Positions 14,742 to 20,631 of a DNA stretch of 41,994 bases are shown in pieces. Source of the stretch: a virus; IMG/VR virus record IMGVR_UViG_3300046096_000342, positions 1-41,994 of that record. One strand, given 5' to 3'. The position numbers and the translations under genes are program-made. Within the stretch, counting starts at the first letter, position 1, and every line of letters begins with the position of its first letter. The notes under the pieces are model-generated. The model had not been told where the DNA came from and did no database searches. It saw nothing but the letters and a program-made list of their open reading frames with translations.

Positions 14742-14885
14742 TTACCGGTTGAGCTTAAAGGAAAGTACCGCCAGAACGGCCGCAAAGGCCAGGCAGTGGT
14801 ACTGGTGGGGGTTGGCATCGTTGACGCCCGCAAGCACCAGCGCAATGGCCGCCACGGCCAGGAGATCAGACGTGGCTTGCTTCAT
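14742..14885 (-). CDS. 47-residue membrane protein
   Basis: Starts at ATG 14885-14883 (MKQATSDLLAVAAIALVLAG) and contains two hydrophobic segments (about 8-20 and 31-44), predicting a two-span inner-membrane protein. It ends five bases before the deacetylase ATG and overlaps the preceding gene by 20 bases. The longer upstream frame looks non-coding. Function unknown. Confidence 0.6.
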   Translation of the reverse strand: MKQATSDLLAVAAIALVLAGVNDANPHQYHCLAFAAVLAVLSFKLNR

Positions 14886-15099
14886 TCTTGTGTGCACTGG
14901 GTGCATAAATATTCCAGATATCAAAGTAGGGGTCAACCGTGGGCTGCAGGGCCCTGAGCTGGCCCATCGAGACCGACCCTGCCATGAATGCGCGGTGGTC
15001 GTCGGCATAGTTAAACTCCCAGTCATGGCGGGCCAGGAGCTGGTGGTACTGCTGCATTTGCGGCGTCACCTGGTAGGGCGCTTCTTGGACTTGGCTCAT
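14866..15099 (-). CDS. Phage protein, unknown
   Basis: 77 residues. ATG at 15099-15097 is preferred to one 12 bases upstream because it overlaps the stop of the 31-residue gene (ATGA). The product (MSQVQEAPYQVTPQMQQYHQ; WEFNYADDHRAFMAG) is soluble with an aromatic middle. Its C-terminal codons include a mismatched copy of the genome-wide palindrome at 14892-14906. Confidence 0.65.
   Translation of the reverse strand: MSQVQEAPYQVTPQMQQYHQLLARHDWEFNYADDHRAFMAGSVSMGQLRALQPTVDPYFDIWNIYAPSAHKNEASHV
14892..14906. repeat. GTGCAC palindrome copy 3 (degenerate)
   Basis: GTGCACTGGGTGCAT, two mismatches, inside the 14866-15099 gene. Confidence 0.5.
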
Positions 15100-15191
15100 A
15101 CGATTCTCCATAGGTAAATGTCGAGCAGCAGAATGAGAAAAGCCGTGATGTACACGGCGCCGAGGATGAGGTTGAGGGTGCGATGATTCAT
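15096..15191 (-). CDS. 31-residue membrane microprotein
   Basis: ATG at 15191-15189 overlaps the previous TGA and its own TGA overlaps the next ATG, so it fits the operon's overlap chain on both sides. The product (MNHRTLNLILGAVYITAFLI, then LLLDIYLWRIV) is essentially one transmembrane helix. Tight coupling on both sides argues that it is translated. Function unknown. Confidence 0.6.
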   Translation of the reverse strand: MNHRTLNLILGAVYITAFLILLLDIYLWRIV

Positions 15192-15382
15192 AGCGTCACC
15201 CGGCTGGCCAAGCGCTCACCCAAGGCGCCTTCACGCTGTAGGTGATCCACGAAGTCACAAAACGCCACCCTCACATCCGCGGGGTAGTCGTTCTGCGTTT
15301 GCTTACCCCTGCGGCGGAACTGGGGGTGATGCTCCCAGAATGCATCGCGCACCTGGGTACGGGTGGTGATGGTGTAGGCCAT
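15188..15382 (-). CDS. Small conserved-looking phage protein
   Basis: 64 residues. The pattern AFWEHHPQFRRRGKQTQNDY, VRVAFCDFVDHLQREG, LASRVTL is recognisable as a small protein common in Burkholderiales and pseudomonad prophages, of unknown role. It may bind a partner or nucleic acid through its basic N-terminal half. Confidence 0.7.
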   Translation of the reverse strand: MAYTITTRTQVRDAFWEHHPQFRRRGKQTQNDYPADVRVAFCDFVDHLQREGALGERLASRVTL

Positions 15383-15383
15383 T

Positions 15384-15761
15384 TCAGTACTCCGTGAGCA
15401 GAATCATTTTGTAAGTTCCACCCTCATCGGCAGCGTGGAATTGCCACTTGCCTTCGGGTAGGTCCGTGTACTCAATGCGCTTGGTCCAGCCTGGCTTTCC
15501 ATCTTCAAACTCGGCAACGATGGTGGCCTTGCTGTTCTTGGATTTGACGGTGAGCGAGCAGGTGTTTGACACGTCTTCGAACTTGCGGAACTTGGCAGGA
15601 AGCTCGGTGGCCAGGACATCTAACAGCCAGTAGCAGCCTGTGGCGGCCAGATCCCGCACACCGTCGGAGTACTGAAAGCTGCGCACCATGGGGTGAAAGT
15701 AAAACTCGTTGCAGCCGTTGCGGACTGCGTTGTAAACCAGCTTGAAAAGTGCGGCGTTCAT
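15384..15761 (-). CDS. DUF6876-like protein
   Basis: 125 residues from ATG at 15761-15759, which overlaps the previous stop. The signatures FYFHPMVRSFQYSDGVRDLA, GCYWLLDVLATELP and an alternating-strand C-terminal half match DUF6876, a small family in phages and mobile elements with no established function. Confidence 0.75.
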   Translation of the reverse strand: MNAALFKLVYNAVRNGCNEFYFHPMVRSFQYSDGVRDLAATGCYWLLDVLATELPAKFRKFEDVSNTCSLTVKSKNSKATIVAEFEDGKPGWTKRIEYTDLPEGKWQFHAADEGGTYKMILLTEY

Positions 15762-16153
15762 TCGATGCTCCATTCGGCTTTGTCATACCCAGGCAATGCC
15801 TGGACAGCGGAGCGCTGAATGTCTCGGATGATTTTTTGAGCAGCACTGCCTTCAAAGCCCTCCCATTCATCGCACTGGTAGCCAAAGCTATCGCAAAGCT
15901 TGATGATTTCGATGGGTTTGTAAATGGCTACGCTTGGGTCGTAGGTGCAGCCATGCTCTGGCTCCGACTCGCCATACCGGGCGTTGACGCTTTTGACATT
16001 GGCCGCATACAGAATATCTACGGCAGCTTGCTCTTCGCCGGGGCTGTAGGCATAGCGACCGGGGTTGCTGTGCCATCCGAGCCGCAGGTTGGCGCGGCAG
16101 GCGAAGGCTACGATGGCGCTGATTTGTTTGCTGGAGCAGATAAAGCAACTCAT
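15758..16153 (-). CDS. Phage protein, unknown
   Basis: 131 residues. Two Cys near the N-terminus (MSCFICSSKQ) plus later Cys/His residues could hold a metal. The C-terminal half is helical (IIKLCDSFGYQCDEWEGFEG). It overlaps both neighbours by four bases. No domain recognised. Confidence 0.65.
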   Translation of the reverse strand: MSCFICSSKQISAIVAFACRANLRLGWHSNPGRYAYSPGEEQAAVDILYAANVKSVNARYGESEPEHGCTYDPSVAIYKPIEIIKLCDSFGYQCDEWEGFEGSAAQKIIRDIQRSAVQALPGYDKAEWSIE

Positions 16154-16437
16154 GATTGAACTCCTGTGGCCCGGGCAATAACTGCGCGGGCTGATTGCAA
16201 AATTTGACGCTTCTCTGCGTCGTCAAGGGCGTGGTGGGTGGCCAGGTGGCACATGGCTTGGAGTGACTCCAAAAGATCTGGAGCACAAGCAATCAAGTCG
16301 CAATTGGCTTCTATCTCTTCAGATGTGAGCCCCACGGATATGACCCTGGCGACATGTGTGTTGCGCCCGGCAAAGATGACGGGGTAGTGCGCAGCTGGTT
16401 TGATGTTGCGGCCCCAGCCGCCTTTGGTGTAGCTCAT
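16150..16437 (-). CDS. Phage 'ANCDLIACAPDLLESL' family protein
   Basis: 95 residues. The EIEANCDLIACAPDLLESL motif (usually 'EANArLIaaAPelLeaL') near residue 44 marks a very common small phage protein family of unknown function; the N-terminal part is a beta-rich domain with VIFAGRNTHVARVIS. It starts 15 bases downstream of a strong leftward terminator, so its expression from upstream needs readthrough or antitermination. Confidence 0.75.
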   Translation of the reverse strand: MSYTKGGWGRNIKPAAHYPVIFAGRNTHVARVISVGLTSEEIEANCDLIACAPDLLESLQAMCHLATHHALDDAEKRQILQSARAVIARATGVQS

Positions 16438-16662
16438 AAAATTCCAGACGTTAAAAAACCCGCACTAGGCGGGGTGGTTGAATTGGTGCTGGTTACGTTT
16501 CCAGCGGGTCAGCGACAGACCCCGCGAGTACCTGTATGTTGGATCACACCCCGGTGCCTAGCTGGTAGCGAGAAGACTGTTTGGATGGAGGCCCCTGCTA
16601 TGCCTCACACACTTATCGTTGGTGCCACGTTGAAGCCGGGATGCGCCCGGCGCGCTGCGCTG
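16438..16662 (-). ncRNA. Structured non-coding interval ending in a terminator
   Basis: 225 bases with no plausible reading frame, in an operon where genes otherwise overlap. The leftward RNA would form GCCGGG-CGCAT-CCCGGC (about 16630-16646), GGGTC-TGTCGCT-GACCC (about 16511-16527), GCTGG-AAACGTAA-CCAGC (about 16489-16506) and the terminator. The second and third compete for bases, as in attenuators. It could be a leader-type switch or a processed small RNA. Confidence 0.45.
16453..16473 (-). terminator. Leftward rho-independent terminator
   Basis: CCCGC-CTAGT-GCGGG followed by TTTTTT on the minus strand, a compact textbook terminator lying in mid-operon just before the gene at 16150-16437. 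Confidence 0.85.
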
Positions 16663-16893
16663 TCACACGCGATTTGCCATGCCCTTCAATGCGCTGTCCT
16701 TGGCATCGGCCAGGGTGTTGTGCCAGTCAACACGGCCGGTCACCCAGAGCACAGCCCAGTCGCCAGCGACATTGGGGCTGCACTTGCGGCTGGTCTTGCG
16801 GTGATCGGCAATTGTGGCTATTAGCTTGTCGCCGTTGTAGACGCAGCGGTTGATGGTCCAACCGTCATATTTAATCTGTTCGATGCGGATCAT
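16663..16893 (-). CDS. Small phage protein, unknown
   Basis: 76 residues, beta-rich (MIRIEQIKYDGWTINRCVYN; WAVLWVTGRVDWHNTL). It overlaps the preceding gene by four bases and is the last gene before the structured interval and terminator. No known domain. Confidence 0.65.
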   Translation of the reverse strand: MIRIEQIKYDGWTINRCVYNGDKLIATIADHRKTSRKCSPNVAGDWAVLWVTGRVDWHNTLADAKDSALKGMANRV

Positions 16894-17072
16894 GATGCGC
16901 CACCTTTGGATTTATAGAAAGTGCAAACACGGTCCTTGGATACGGGGGCTGCGTGCTTTGCGCAATGCGGTATCTGCGTTTTCTCAATGAATTTGAAATA
17001 GGCACAGTTGCTACATCGCTTTGATGCTCCGTATCCAGCATTAGCAAGGCGCTTCTTTGCTTCAATTGTCAT
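16890..17072 (-). CDS. Small zinc-ribbon-like protein
   Basis: 60 residues with CSNCAYFKF ... HCAKHAAPVSKDRVC, a four-cysteine arrangement typical of tiny phage metal-binding proteins. The basic N-terminus (MTIEAKKRLANAGYGASKR) could contact nucleic acid. It overlaps both neighbours by four bases. Confidence 0.7.
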   Translation of the reverse strand: MTIEAKKRLANAGYGASKRCSNCAYFKFIEKTQIPHCAKHAAPVSKDRVCTFYKSKGGAS

Positions 17073-17299
17073 GTCAGCTCCTCATGGCAATCGCCACAGT
17101 GGGTAAAGTCGTGTTCCATGATGTCGTATATCGGGAATGGCGCGTTGCCTTCACGATCAACCAGGTCGTATGCAAGCCCATGCTCGTCGGTGTCCATAAC
17201 CAATGGAGGCTTGCGGGTCAGCAGTCCCACAGCAGCGTCTTCCCTGGTGCATGCGGGGCAATGAATGTCGGCACAGTACGTGTACCCAATGATTCTCAT
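17069..17299 (-). CDS. Small Cys-rich phage protein
   Basis: 76 residues with CADIHCPAC at the N-terminus and HCGDCHEEL at the C-terminus, a split zinc-binding pattern around an acidic middle. This layout recurs in Burkholderiales phage small proteins of unknown role. It overlaps both neighbours by four bases. Confidence 0.7.
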   Translation of the reverse strand: MRIIGYTYCADIHCPACTREDAAVGLLTRKPPLVMDTDEHGLAYDLVDREGNAPFPIYDIMEHDFTHCGDCHEELT

Positions 17300-17409
17300 A
17301 GCGCATCCACTGCAGCGATGTTGCCGGTGCGCCGATAGATCAGCGCGGCATAGTCGAGCGCATCCTGCAGCTCTGCAAACCTGCGGCGTCCGTTAACTAT
17401 GTATCTCAT
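17296..17409 (-). CDS. 37-residue small protein
   Basis: ATG at 17409-17407 and TGA at 17298-17296 overlap the neighbours' stop and start by four bases each, so the frame fits exactly between them. The product (MRYIVNGRRRFAELQDALDY, then AALIYRRTGNIAAVDAL) is basic then helical. It is supported mainly by its perfect fit in the overlap chain. Confidence 0.6.
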   Translation of the reverse strand: MRYIVNGRRRFAELQDALDYAALIYRRTGNIAAVDAL

Positions 17410-17729
17410 GTCACCTCCACGTAATCTTGAATGTCTTTGAACTGGGTTATAGGGAAGACCTTGGTGCGGCGGATGGAGCAGTTGCCGCGCTGCTGCCAGG
17501 TGGTGACCTCAATGGCAGAGTCATCGGTCAGCTTGGCCGATTGAAAATCACCGTCATTGCAGACGTTGCCAATCAGGTGGCGCAGAGATCCGCCGCGGGC
17601 GGGTACCAAGCGCTCCCGTTCGCGGGTGAGGTCGACCTTGACTTGCTTGGTGCACTCGACTGCGGGCAGCCAGATGGTACCGGTGAGGGTGCCGTGCAGG
17701 ACGGCGCGGGTGTTTTGGTTGGTGACCAT
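17406..17729 (-). CDS. Phage protein, unknown
   Basis: 107 residues, beta-rich (TRAVLHGTLTGTIWLPAVEC; SAIEVTTWQQRGNCSI) with a ribosome site AAGGA seven bases before ATG. No domain recognised. It may be a small structural or nucleic-acid-binding domain. Confidence 0.65.
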   Translation of the reverse strand: MVTNQNTRAVLHGTLTGTIWLPAVECTKQVKVDLTRERERLVPARGGSLRHLIGNVCNDGDFQSAKLTDDSAIEVTTWQQRGNCSIRRTKVFPITQFKDIQDYVEVT

Positions 17730-17732
17730 AAT

Positions 17733-17921
17733 TTATCCTTGCTGATTGGATTTACTAGACTCTGCTTCCACCTGATTAACGACGCCCAGGAAGGTATGAA
17801 TCTCGTCGGCCTGCGACACGTCAAGAGCATTGGCACCCTTAGCAGGCTTTGCGGAAACCGTGTTTGCTGGGCACGGTTGATCACACTGGATAGCACCGGC
17901 TCGCGGCGCTATGCGGTTTGA
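17733..17921 (-). other. Open frame continuing past a TGA stop
   Basis: After the TGA of the next gene (17924-17922) the same frame stays open for 62 codons to TAA at 17735-17733. Its second half looks coding (SQADEIHTFLGVVNQVEAE) but there is no ATG; a GTG about 28 codons from the end lacks a ribosome site. Possibilities are stop-codon readthrough, a recent nonsense mutation, or chance. A 7-base inverted repeat (AACCGTG/CACGGTT, about 17858-17880) also lies here. Confidence 0.35.
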
Positions 17922-18149
17922 TCAGGTCAGACTGGTGTAGTAGCTTTCTGGAAAATCAAAGTACGGATCGCCGTCATTGGGCTCTACGATGATCTTGCCA
18001 GTGGAGGTCAGCTCAATAATGGCTTCCAGGAAACAGGACTCGCTATACGGCACTGCCTGGGTGCGGCATTCGCGGCGCAACTCTGCTTTGTCTTGCGGGC
18101 CAGAGCTGGATATCAAATCAATGATGCACTCAGTGCACGGGTAAGCCAT
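17922..18149 (-). CDS. Small phage protein, unknown
   Basis: 75 residues with three Cys in the first third (MAYPCTECIIDLI ... RRECRTQ) and an acidic aromatic tail. The reading frame is preceded by GGAG. Codons 5-9 contain a copy of the genome-wide palindrome (ATGCACTCAGTGCAC, 18124-18138). The frame may extend through its TGA. Confidence 0.65.
   Translation of the reverse strand: MAYPCTECIIDLISSSGPQDKAELRRECRTQAVPYSESCFLEAIIELTSTGKIIVEPNDGDPYFDFPESYYTSLT
18124..18138. repeat. GTGCAC palindrome copy 4
   Basis: ATGCACTCAGTGCAC, near the start of the 17922-18149 gene. Confidence 0.8.
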
Positions 18150-18218
18150 AGCAATCTCCTAAAAGTGGTTCAACAATTCCCGGTCATGCGCATAAATCAT
18201 GCGCATTGGCTGGATCTG

Positions 18219-18431
18219 TCAGTGGCTGCAAAAACTATCGAGCGCTTTGAGGGCAGCGGCGAACTGAACGGCGCCCGTGTAGCTGTTGAAGAGCGACTCT
18301 TCACCCGCGGGCTCCAGCACGCCGTATTGGCTGACGCCGTTGGTGGATTTGACAAATACAACGTAGGGGTAAATGCCTCCGGCGCTGTGACGTTGAATGC
18401 TGCTGCCGTCTGGCATATGGCCTTGGTACAT
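18219..18431 (-). CDS. Small phage protein, unknown
   Basis: 70 residues from ATG at 18431-18429 behind a GGAG ribosome site (MYQGHMPDGSSIQRHSAGGI, beta-rich middle, helical end). It is spaced from both neighbours by ordinary short gaps. No domain recognised. Confidence 0.65.
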   Translation of the reverse strand: MYQGHMPDGSSIQRHSAGGIYPYVVFVKSTNGVSQYGVLEPAGEESLFNSYTGAVQFAAALKALDSFCSH

Positions 18432-18444
18432 GTGGATCTCCTGT

Positions 18445-18618
18445 TTAGCTGCGGGCATCAATGAAACGAAAAACCTGGTCGACTGCAACGGTGCGGTGCT
18501 CGTACTCAATGCGAGTACCGCCGCGGCCAAAGCAATGCACCGGGTCGTTGACTACAACGAAGCCGGGCTTGGTGGGGTGCGAGTTGGCTGCGTCACGCAC
18601 TTGAGCTTGTTGGGACAT
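18445..18618 (-). CDS. 57-residue phage protein
   Basis: ATG at 18618-18616 is preceded by CAGGAGATTGCC. The product (MSQQAQVRDAANSHPTKPGF; CFGRGGTRIEYEHRTVAVDQ) is compact and mixed alpha/beta. The start sequence and spacing match those of the next gene upstream, supporting both. Function unknown. Confidence 0.65.
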   Translation of the reverse strand: MSQQAQVRDAANSHPTKPGFVVVNDPVHCFGRGGTRIEYEHRTVAVDQVFRFIDARS

Positions 18619-18633
18619 GGCAATCTCCTGGGG

Positions 18634-18807
18634 TTAAAGGAAGGCGATGCGGGTGGACAGGCCGCACTCTGTGGCGACTGTCTTGAGGTACGCTGCCTGG
18701 CGGCTGCTGGCCACGCTGCGGGCGGCGATGTCATATTCAAGCTGGGCAAGCTTCTTGTCGATCTGGGCCAGCTTGCGAATGCGGGTGGCTTGTTGGCCGA
18801 GGGTCAT
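18634..18807 (-). CDS. 57-residue coiled-coil protein, first in operon
   Basis: ATG at 18807-18805 behind CAGGAG. The product (MTLGQQATRIRKLAQIDKKL; AQLEYDIAARSVASSRQ) is one long amphipathic helix likely to form a coiled coil. It is the first gene after the promoter at 19266-19295, separated from it by an exceptionally long non-coding leader of about 450 bases. Confidence 0.65.
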   Translation of the reverse strand: MTLGQQATRIRKLAQIDKKLAQLEYDIAARSVASSRQAAYLKTVATECGLSTRIAFL

Positions 18808-19258
18808 GGTGCATCTCCTGGTTAATCTGAAGAGAATGATGTGACGCTAGGTCCGGTGCGCTACCCCGGCTCCCCTAGAGGCTGGCTGACGTGAAGACCT
18901 GCGATTTAAGTTCATTGCCGCGAGGCGAACAGCACAGGTCGGTACAGCGTTTACTAGGCGTTGGATTTTGCGATTGCTCGCTGGTATACAGCGTTACATC
19001 ATTCTCTTCAGCTCACTCTTGCGAATGGGCTTGGGCTTTGTTTGTCTTGGCATCCCGGTTTGCCTCAACGCTGTATTTGGACCCCGGCGTATGGGTTTAG
19101 CGAGGCTTCCCCAGTACGTTGCCAGTTGTCTGGCCTCTTACCGCTGATCCCATCCGGGGCGGCTTTGTGTGGGTACACGTCGACAGTCTTTTGTATTTCC
19201 GCGTGCTGTCTGCGGGTCGGCTTCTTTGGCTGCCTACCGAATCAGTGATCTGTTTCGA
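18808..19258 (-). ncRNA. Roughly 450-base non-coding leader
   Basis: Between the predicted start near 19259 and the first ORF at 18807 no coding frame is convincing. The DNA holds many inverted repeats: the 21-base pair at 18827-18847/18991-19011; CTAGG..CCTAG enclosing CCGG..CCGG (about 18847-18881); GACCTG..CAGGTC (about 18897-18941); GCGA-GCAA-TCGC (about 18970-18981); GCCAG-ACAA-CTGGC (about 19120-19133). A regulatory leader or a stable structured RNA is likely. Class unknown. Confidence 0.5.
18827..19011. repeat. 21-base inverted repeats bounding 143 bases
   Basis: Arms at 18827-18847 and 18991-19011 are reverse complements with one mismatch. As plus-strand RNA the mismatch is a G-U wobble; as minus-strand RNA it is A x C. 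Besides an RNA closing stem, the layout (185 bases, 21-base terminal repeats) would suit a MITE-like insertion, though no clear target duplication flanks it. Confidence 0.8.
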
Positions 19259-19265
19259 TGACTGA

Positions 19266-19295
19266 ATTATGCCTGACGGCAAACAAAGATGTCAA
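19266..19295 (-). promoter_or_regulatory. Leftward promoter with operator
   Basis: Consensus TTGACA -35 (19295-19290) and CATAAT -10 (19271-19266), 18 bases apart on the minus strand. Operator TATGCCTGACGGCAAA (19268-19283) fills the spacer. It drives the 13.3-18.8 kb accessory operon, including the deacetylase, under repressor control. Confidence 0.85.
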
Positions 19296-19345
19296 CATGT
19301 CATGTCACGGTGTCATGTTTTTAGTGCGTTTCTCCAATGAGAAGT

Positions 19346-19361
19346 GGTGCTGAACGGCATA
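19346..19361. promoter_or_regulatory. Operator-like site
   Basis: GGTGCTGAACGGCATA keeps one good half-site (CGGCATA) and a degenerate other half, about 80 bases upstream of the 19.28 kb operator. No -35 is visible. It may be an auxiliary repressor site. Confidence 0.4.
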
Positions 19362-19362
19362 C

Positions 19363-19388
19363 AAATAAAGACCCTCAGCAATTGAGGG
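19363..19388 (-). terminator. Leftward rho-independent terminator
   Basis: CCCTCA-ATTGC-TGAGGG followed by TCTTTATTT on the minus strand. It ends any transcript from the 20.13 kb promoter, just upstream of the next promoter at 19.28 kb. Confidence 0.8.
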
Positions 19389-19780
19389 GTATTGTTGAAG
19401 TTGTGCACTGAGTGCACAGTTTTCAGTGGATTAAAGCGATTGCCCATAGGTCGAGCCACCACCAGATGACCACCCCGTATTGGAGATTTGCCTCTGTTGG
19501 TTCCCCGATCCAGCCAGGGCCAGATCCAGGTTCGGTTCGGTCTGCAAAAATACGCATTCCTCTGCCGTGTGCTCTTGTTATCCAGGTGGTGCTTTTCGGT
19601 ACACCTTGCCGCCTCCGGCTTACCCCTACGTCTTACATGCTTAACCTGGTTTTCAACGCGACTCGCACAACTTTCGCATCCACCCGGCTCGACTAAAGGG
19701 TGGCCACTTGACCCCGTGGCGGTGTTCATTCTGGGTGCGGGAGATTTCTGCCCCGTTAGCTGACGCGCCCTGACGCCGAA
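19389..19780 (-). ncRNA. Roughly 390-base non-coding RNA candidate
   Basis: The interval lies between the HTH gene stop (19781) and a terminator, with no credible coding frame; a 138-residue minus-strand frame is rich in Arg, Trp and Cys and looks accidental. The leftward RNA has CCACCC..GGGTGG (about 19680-19705), GCCAC..GTGGC, GCCG-GAGG-CGGC (about 19606-19617), and a long-range CCAGGTT/AACCTGG pairing bounding about 120 bases. The palindrome GTGCACTGAGTGCAC (19403-19417) sits just before the terminator. No known RNA class recognised. Confidence 0.45.
19403..19417. repeat. GTGCAC palindrome copy 5
   Basis: GTGCACTGAGTGCAC with flanking T and A making 17 symmetric bases, non-coding, 15 bases from a terminator. 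Confidence 0.9.
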
Positions 19781-19993
19781 TCACATTACTGTTTTCAGCT
19801 CAGCTTCAATCAGTAGCTTGGTGCGGTTGGCAGTCTTCTGGGGCTCTATGCGAGTGGCAAGATCCTGAATGCGCTCACGCACCGTGGCTACGGTGAGGCC
19901 GAACTTACGAGCCAGGTCCGATTGCTCGCTTTGCGTAACGCAGTAACCCGCAGGGCGGGTCGTCATGGGTAGGTAAAGCTTAGTGCTGATCAT
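19781..19993 (-). CDS. Small HTH regulator
   Basis: 70 residues. TQSEQSDLARKFGLTVATVR is a clear helix-turn-helix (residues about 20-39), followed by a helical tail. An ATG at 19966 would give 61 residues; neither start has an evident ribosome site. It lies downstream of an attenuator, between the 20.13 kb promoter and a non-coding RNA candidate, so it may be an early regulator whose expression depends on terminator readthrough. Confidence 0.65.
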   Translation of the reverse strand: MISTKLYLPMTTRPAGYCVTQSEQSDLARKFGLTVATVRERIQDLATRIEPQKTANRTKLLIEAELKTVM

Positions 19994-20023
19994 CTGTGGC
20001 TTTTCGGTTGTGCCGCCAGAAAG

Positions 20024-20102
20024 AAAAAACCCTTAAGTTCTGACTCTCCGGGCCGCCACCCTGTCCACTAAAGGACGGAAGAGTCAAGACTTAAGGGTCT
20101 TG
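20024..20102 (-). terminator. Attenuator with alternative antiterminator hairpin
   Basis: On the minus strand an 18-base stem (CCCTTAAGT and TGACTCT pairing with AGAGTCA and ACTTAAGGG, 20030-20097) is followed by TTTTTT (20029-20024). The 5' side can instead form CAAGAC-CCTTAA-GTCTTG (20102-20085), which disrupts the terminator. With a start near 20127 this yields an RNA of about 100 bases or readthrough into the HTH gene. Confidence 0.75.
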
Positions 20103-20133
20103 GTTATCAATGTAGCGGCATCGACCTGGATAT

Positions 20134-20162
20134 TGTATACCGAACAGCATACACAAGGTCAA
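20134..20162 (-). promoter_or_regulatory. Leftward promoter with operator
   Basis: TTGACC -35 (20162-20157) and TATACA -10 (20139-20134), 17 bases apart on the minus strand, with operator TATACCGAACAGCATA (20136-20151) in between. It diverges from the rightward promoter at 20192-20220. Confidence 0.82.
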
Positions 20163-20191
20163 TAGTCTTGACGCTAAAACAGCAAAAAGAC

Positions 20192-20220
20192 TTTTCAATC
20201 CATTTGCCGTACGGCATAAT
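20192..20220 (+). promoter_or_regulatory. Rightward promoter with operator
   Basis: TTTTCA -35 (20192-20197) and CATAAT -10 (20215-20220), 17 bases apart, with operator TTTGCCGTACGGCATA (20203-20218), the most symmetric copy. The predicted start (about 20227) coincides with the ATG of the VRR-NUC gene. Operator centres of the two divergent promoters are 67 bases apart. Confidence 0.75.
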
Positions 20221-20226
20221 CTGGGG

Positions 20227-20631
20227 ATGCCTTTAGCACCCAAAACACCCATCATTCCCACTGAACATGAAGAACAGGTTTGCTTATTTGTCTGGGCTCG
20301 ACTGGCCAGCAAGGCTCGCCCCGAGCTGTGGGGCCTGGTAGCCATACCCAATGGCGGCAAGCGCCCCAGGCGCGTGGCGGTGCAGCTGCAGTCTGAGGGT
20401 GTCAAAAAAGGCAGCCTGGACATCCAGCTGCTCACACCCCGCGGTGGGTACCACGGGTTACTCATCGAGCTCAAGCGCACACAGAAGTCGACCACATCTC
20501 CCGAGCAAAAGGAATGGGTCAAGTGGCACCTGGACCAGGGCTACTACGCCGTGGTGTGCAAGGGCTGGGTCGTGGCCAAGTCCGTGATCGAAGACTACCT
20601 GGATGGAAAGCTCAATGCCAACACTCTCTGA
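20227..20631 (+). CDS. VRR-NUC domain nuclease
   Basis: 134 residues. The VRR-NUC PD-(D/E)XK pattern is complete: Glu15/16 (TEHEEQ), AIPNGGKR at 39-46, SEGVKKGSLD with catalytic Asp65, and LLIELKR with Glu81-x-Lys83, then a GYYAVVCKGW strand. Stand-alone phage VRR-NUC proteins cleave branched DNA and may resolve Holliday junctions; no RusA or RuvC-like gene is seen elsewhere. Its mRNA may be leaderless. Confidence 0.9.
   Translation: MPLAPKTPIIPTEHEEQVCLFVWARLASKARPELWGLVAIPNGGKRPRRVAVQLQSEGVKKGSLDIQLLTPRGGYHGLLIELKRTQKSTTSPEQKEWVKWHLDQGYYAVVCKGWVVAKSVIEDYLDGKLNANTL

Noticed and set aside
19313-19729. 138-residue minus-strand reading frame
   Set aside because: Odd composition (many Arg, Cys, Trp), no ribosome site, spans a terminator and an operator-like site.
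19389-19780. Group II or group I intron
   Set aside because: A GAGCCG stretch and GTGCG occur, but no domain V hairpin, no reverse transcriptase and no catalytic core signatures were found.
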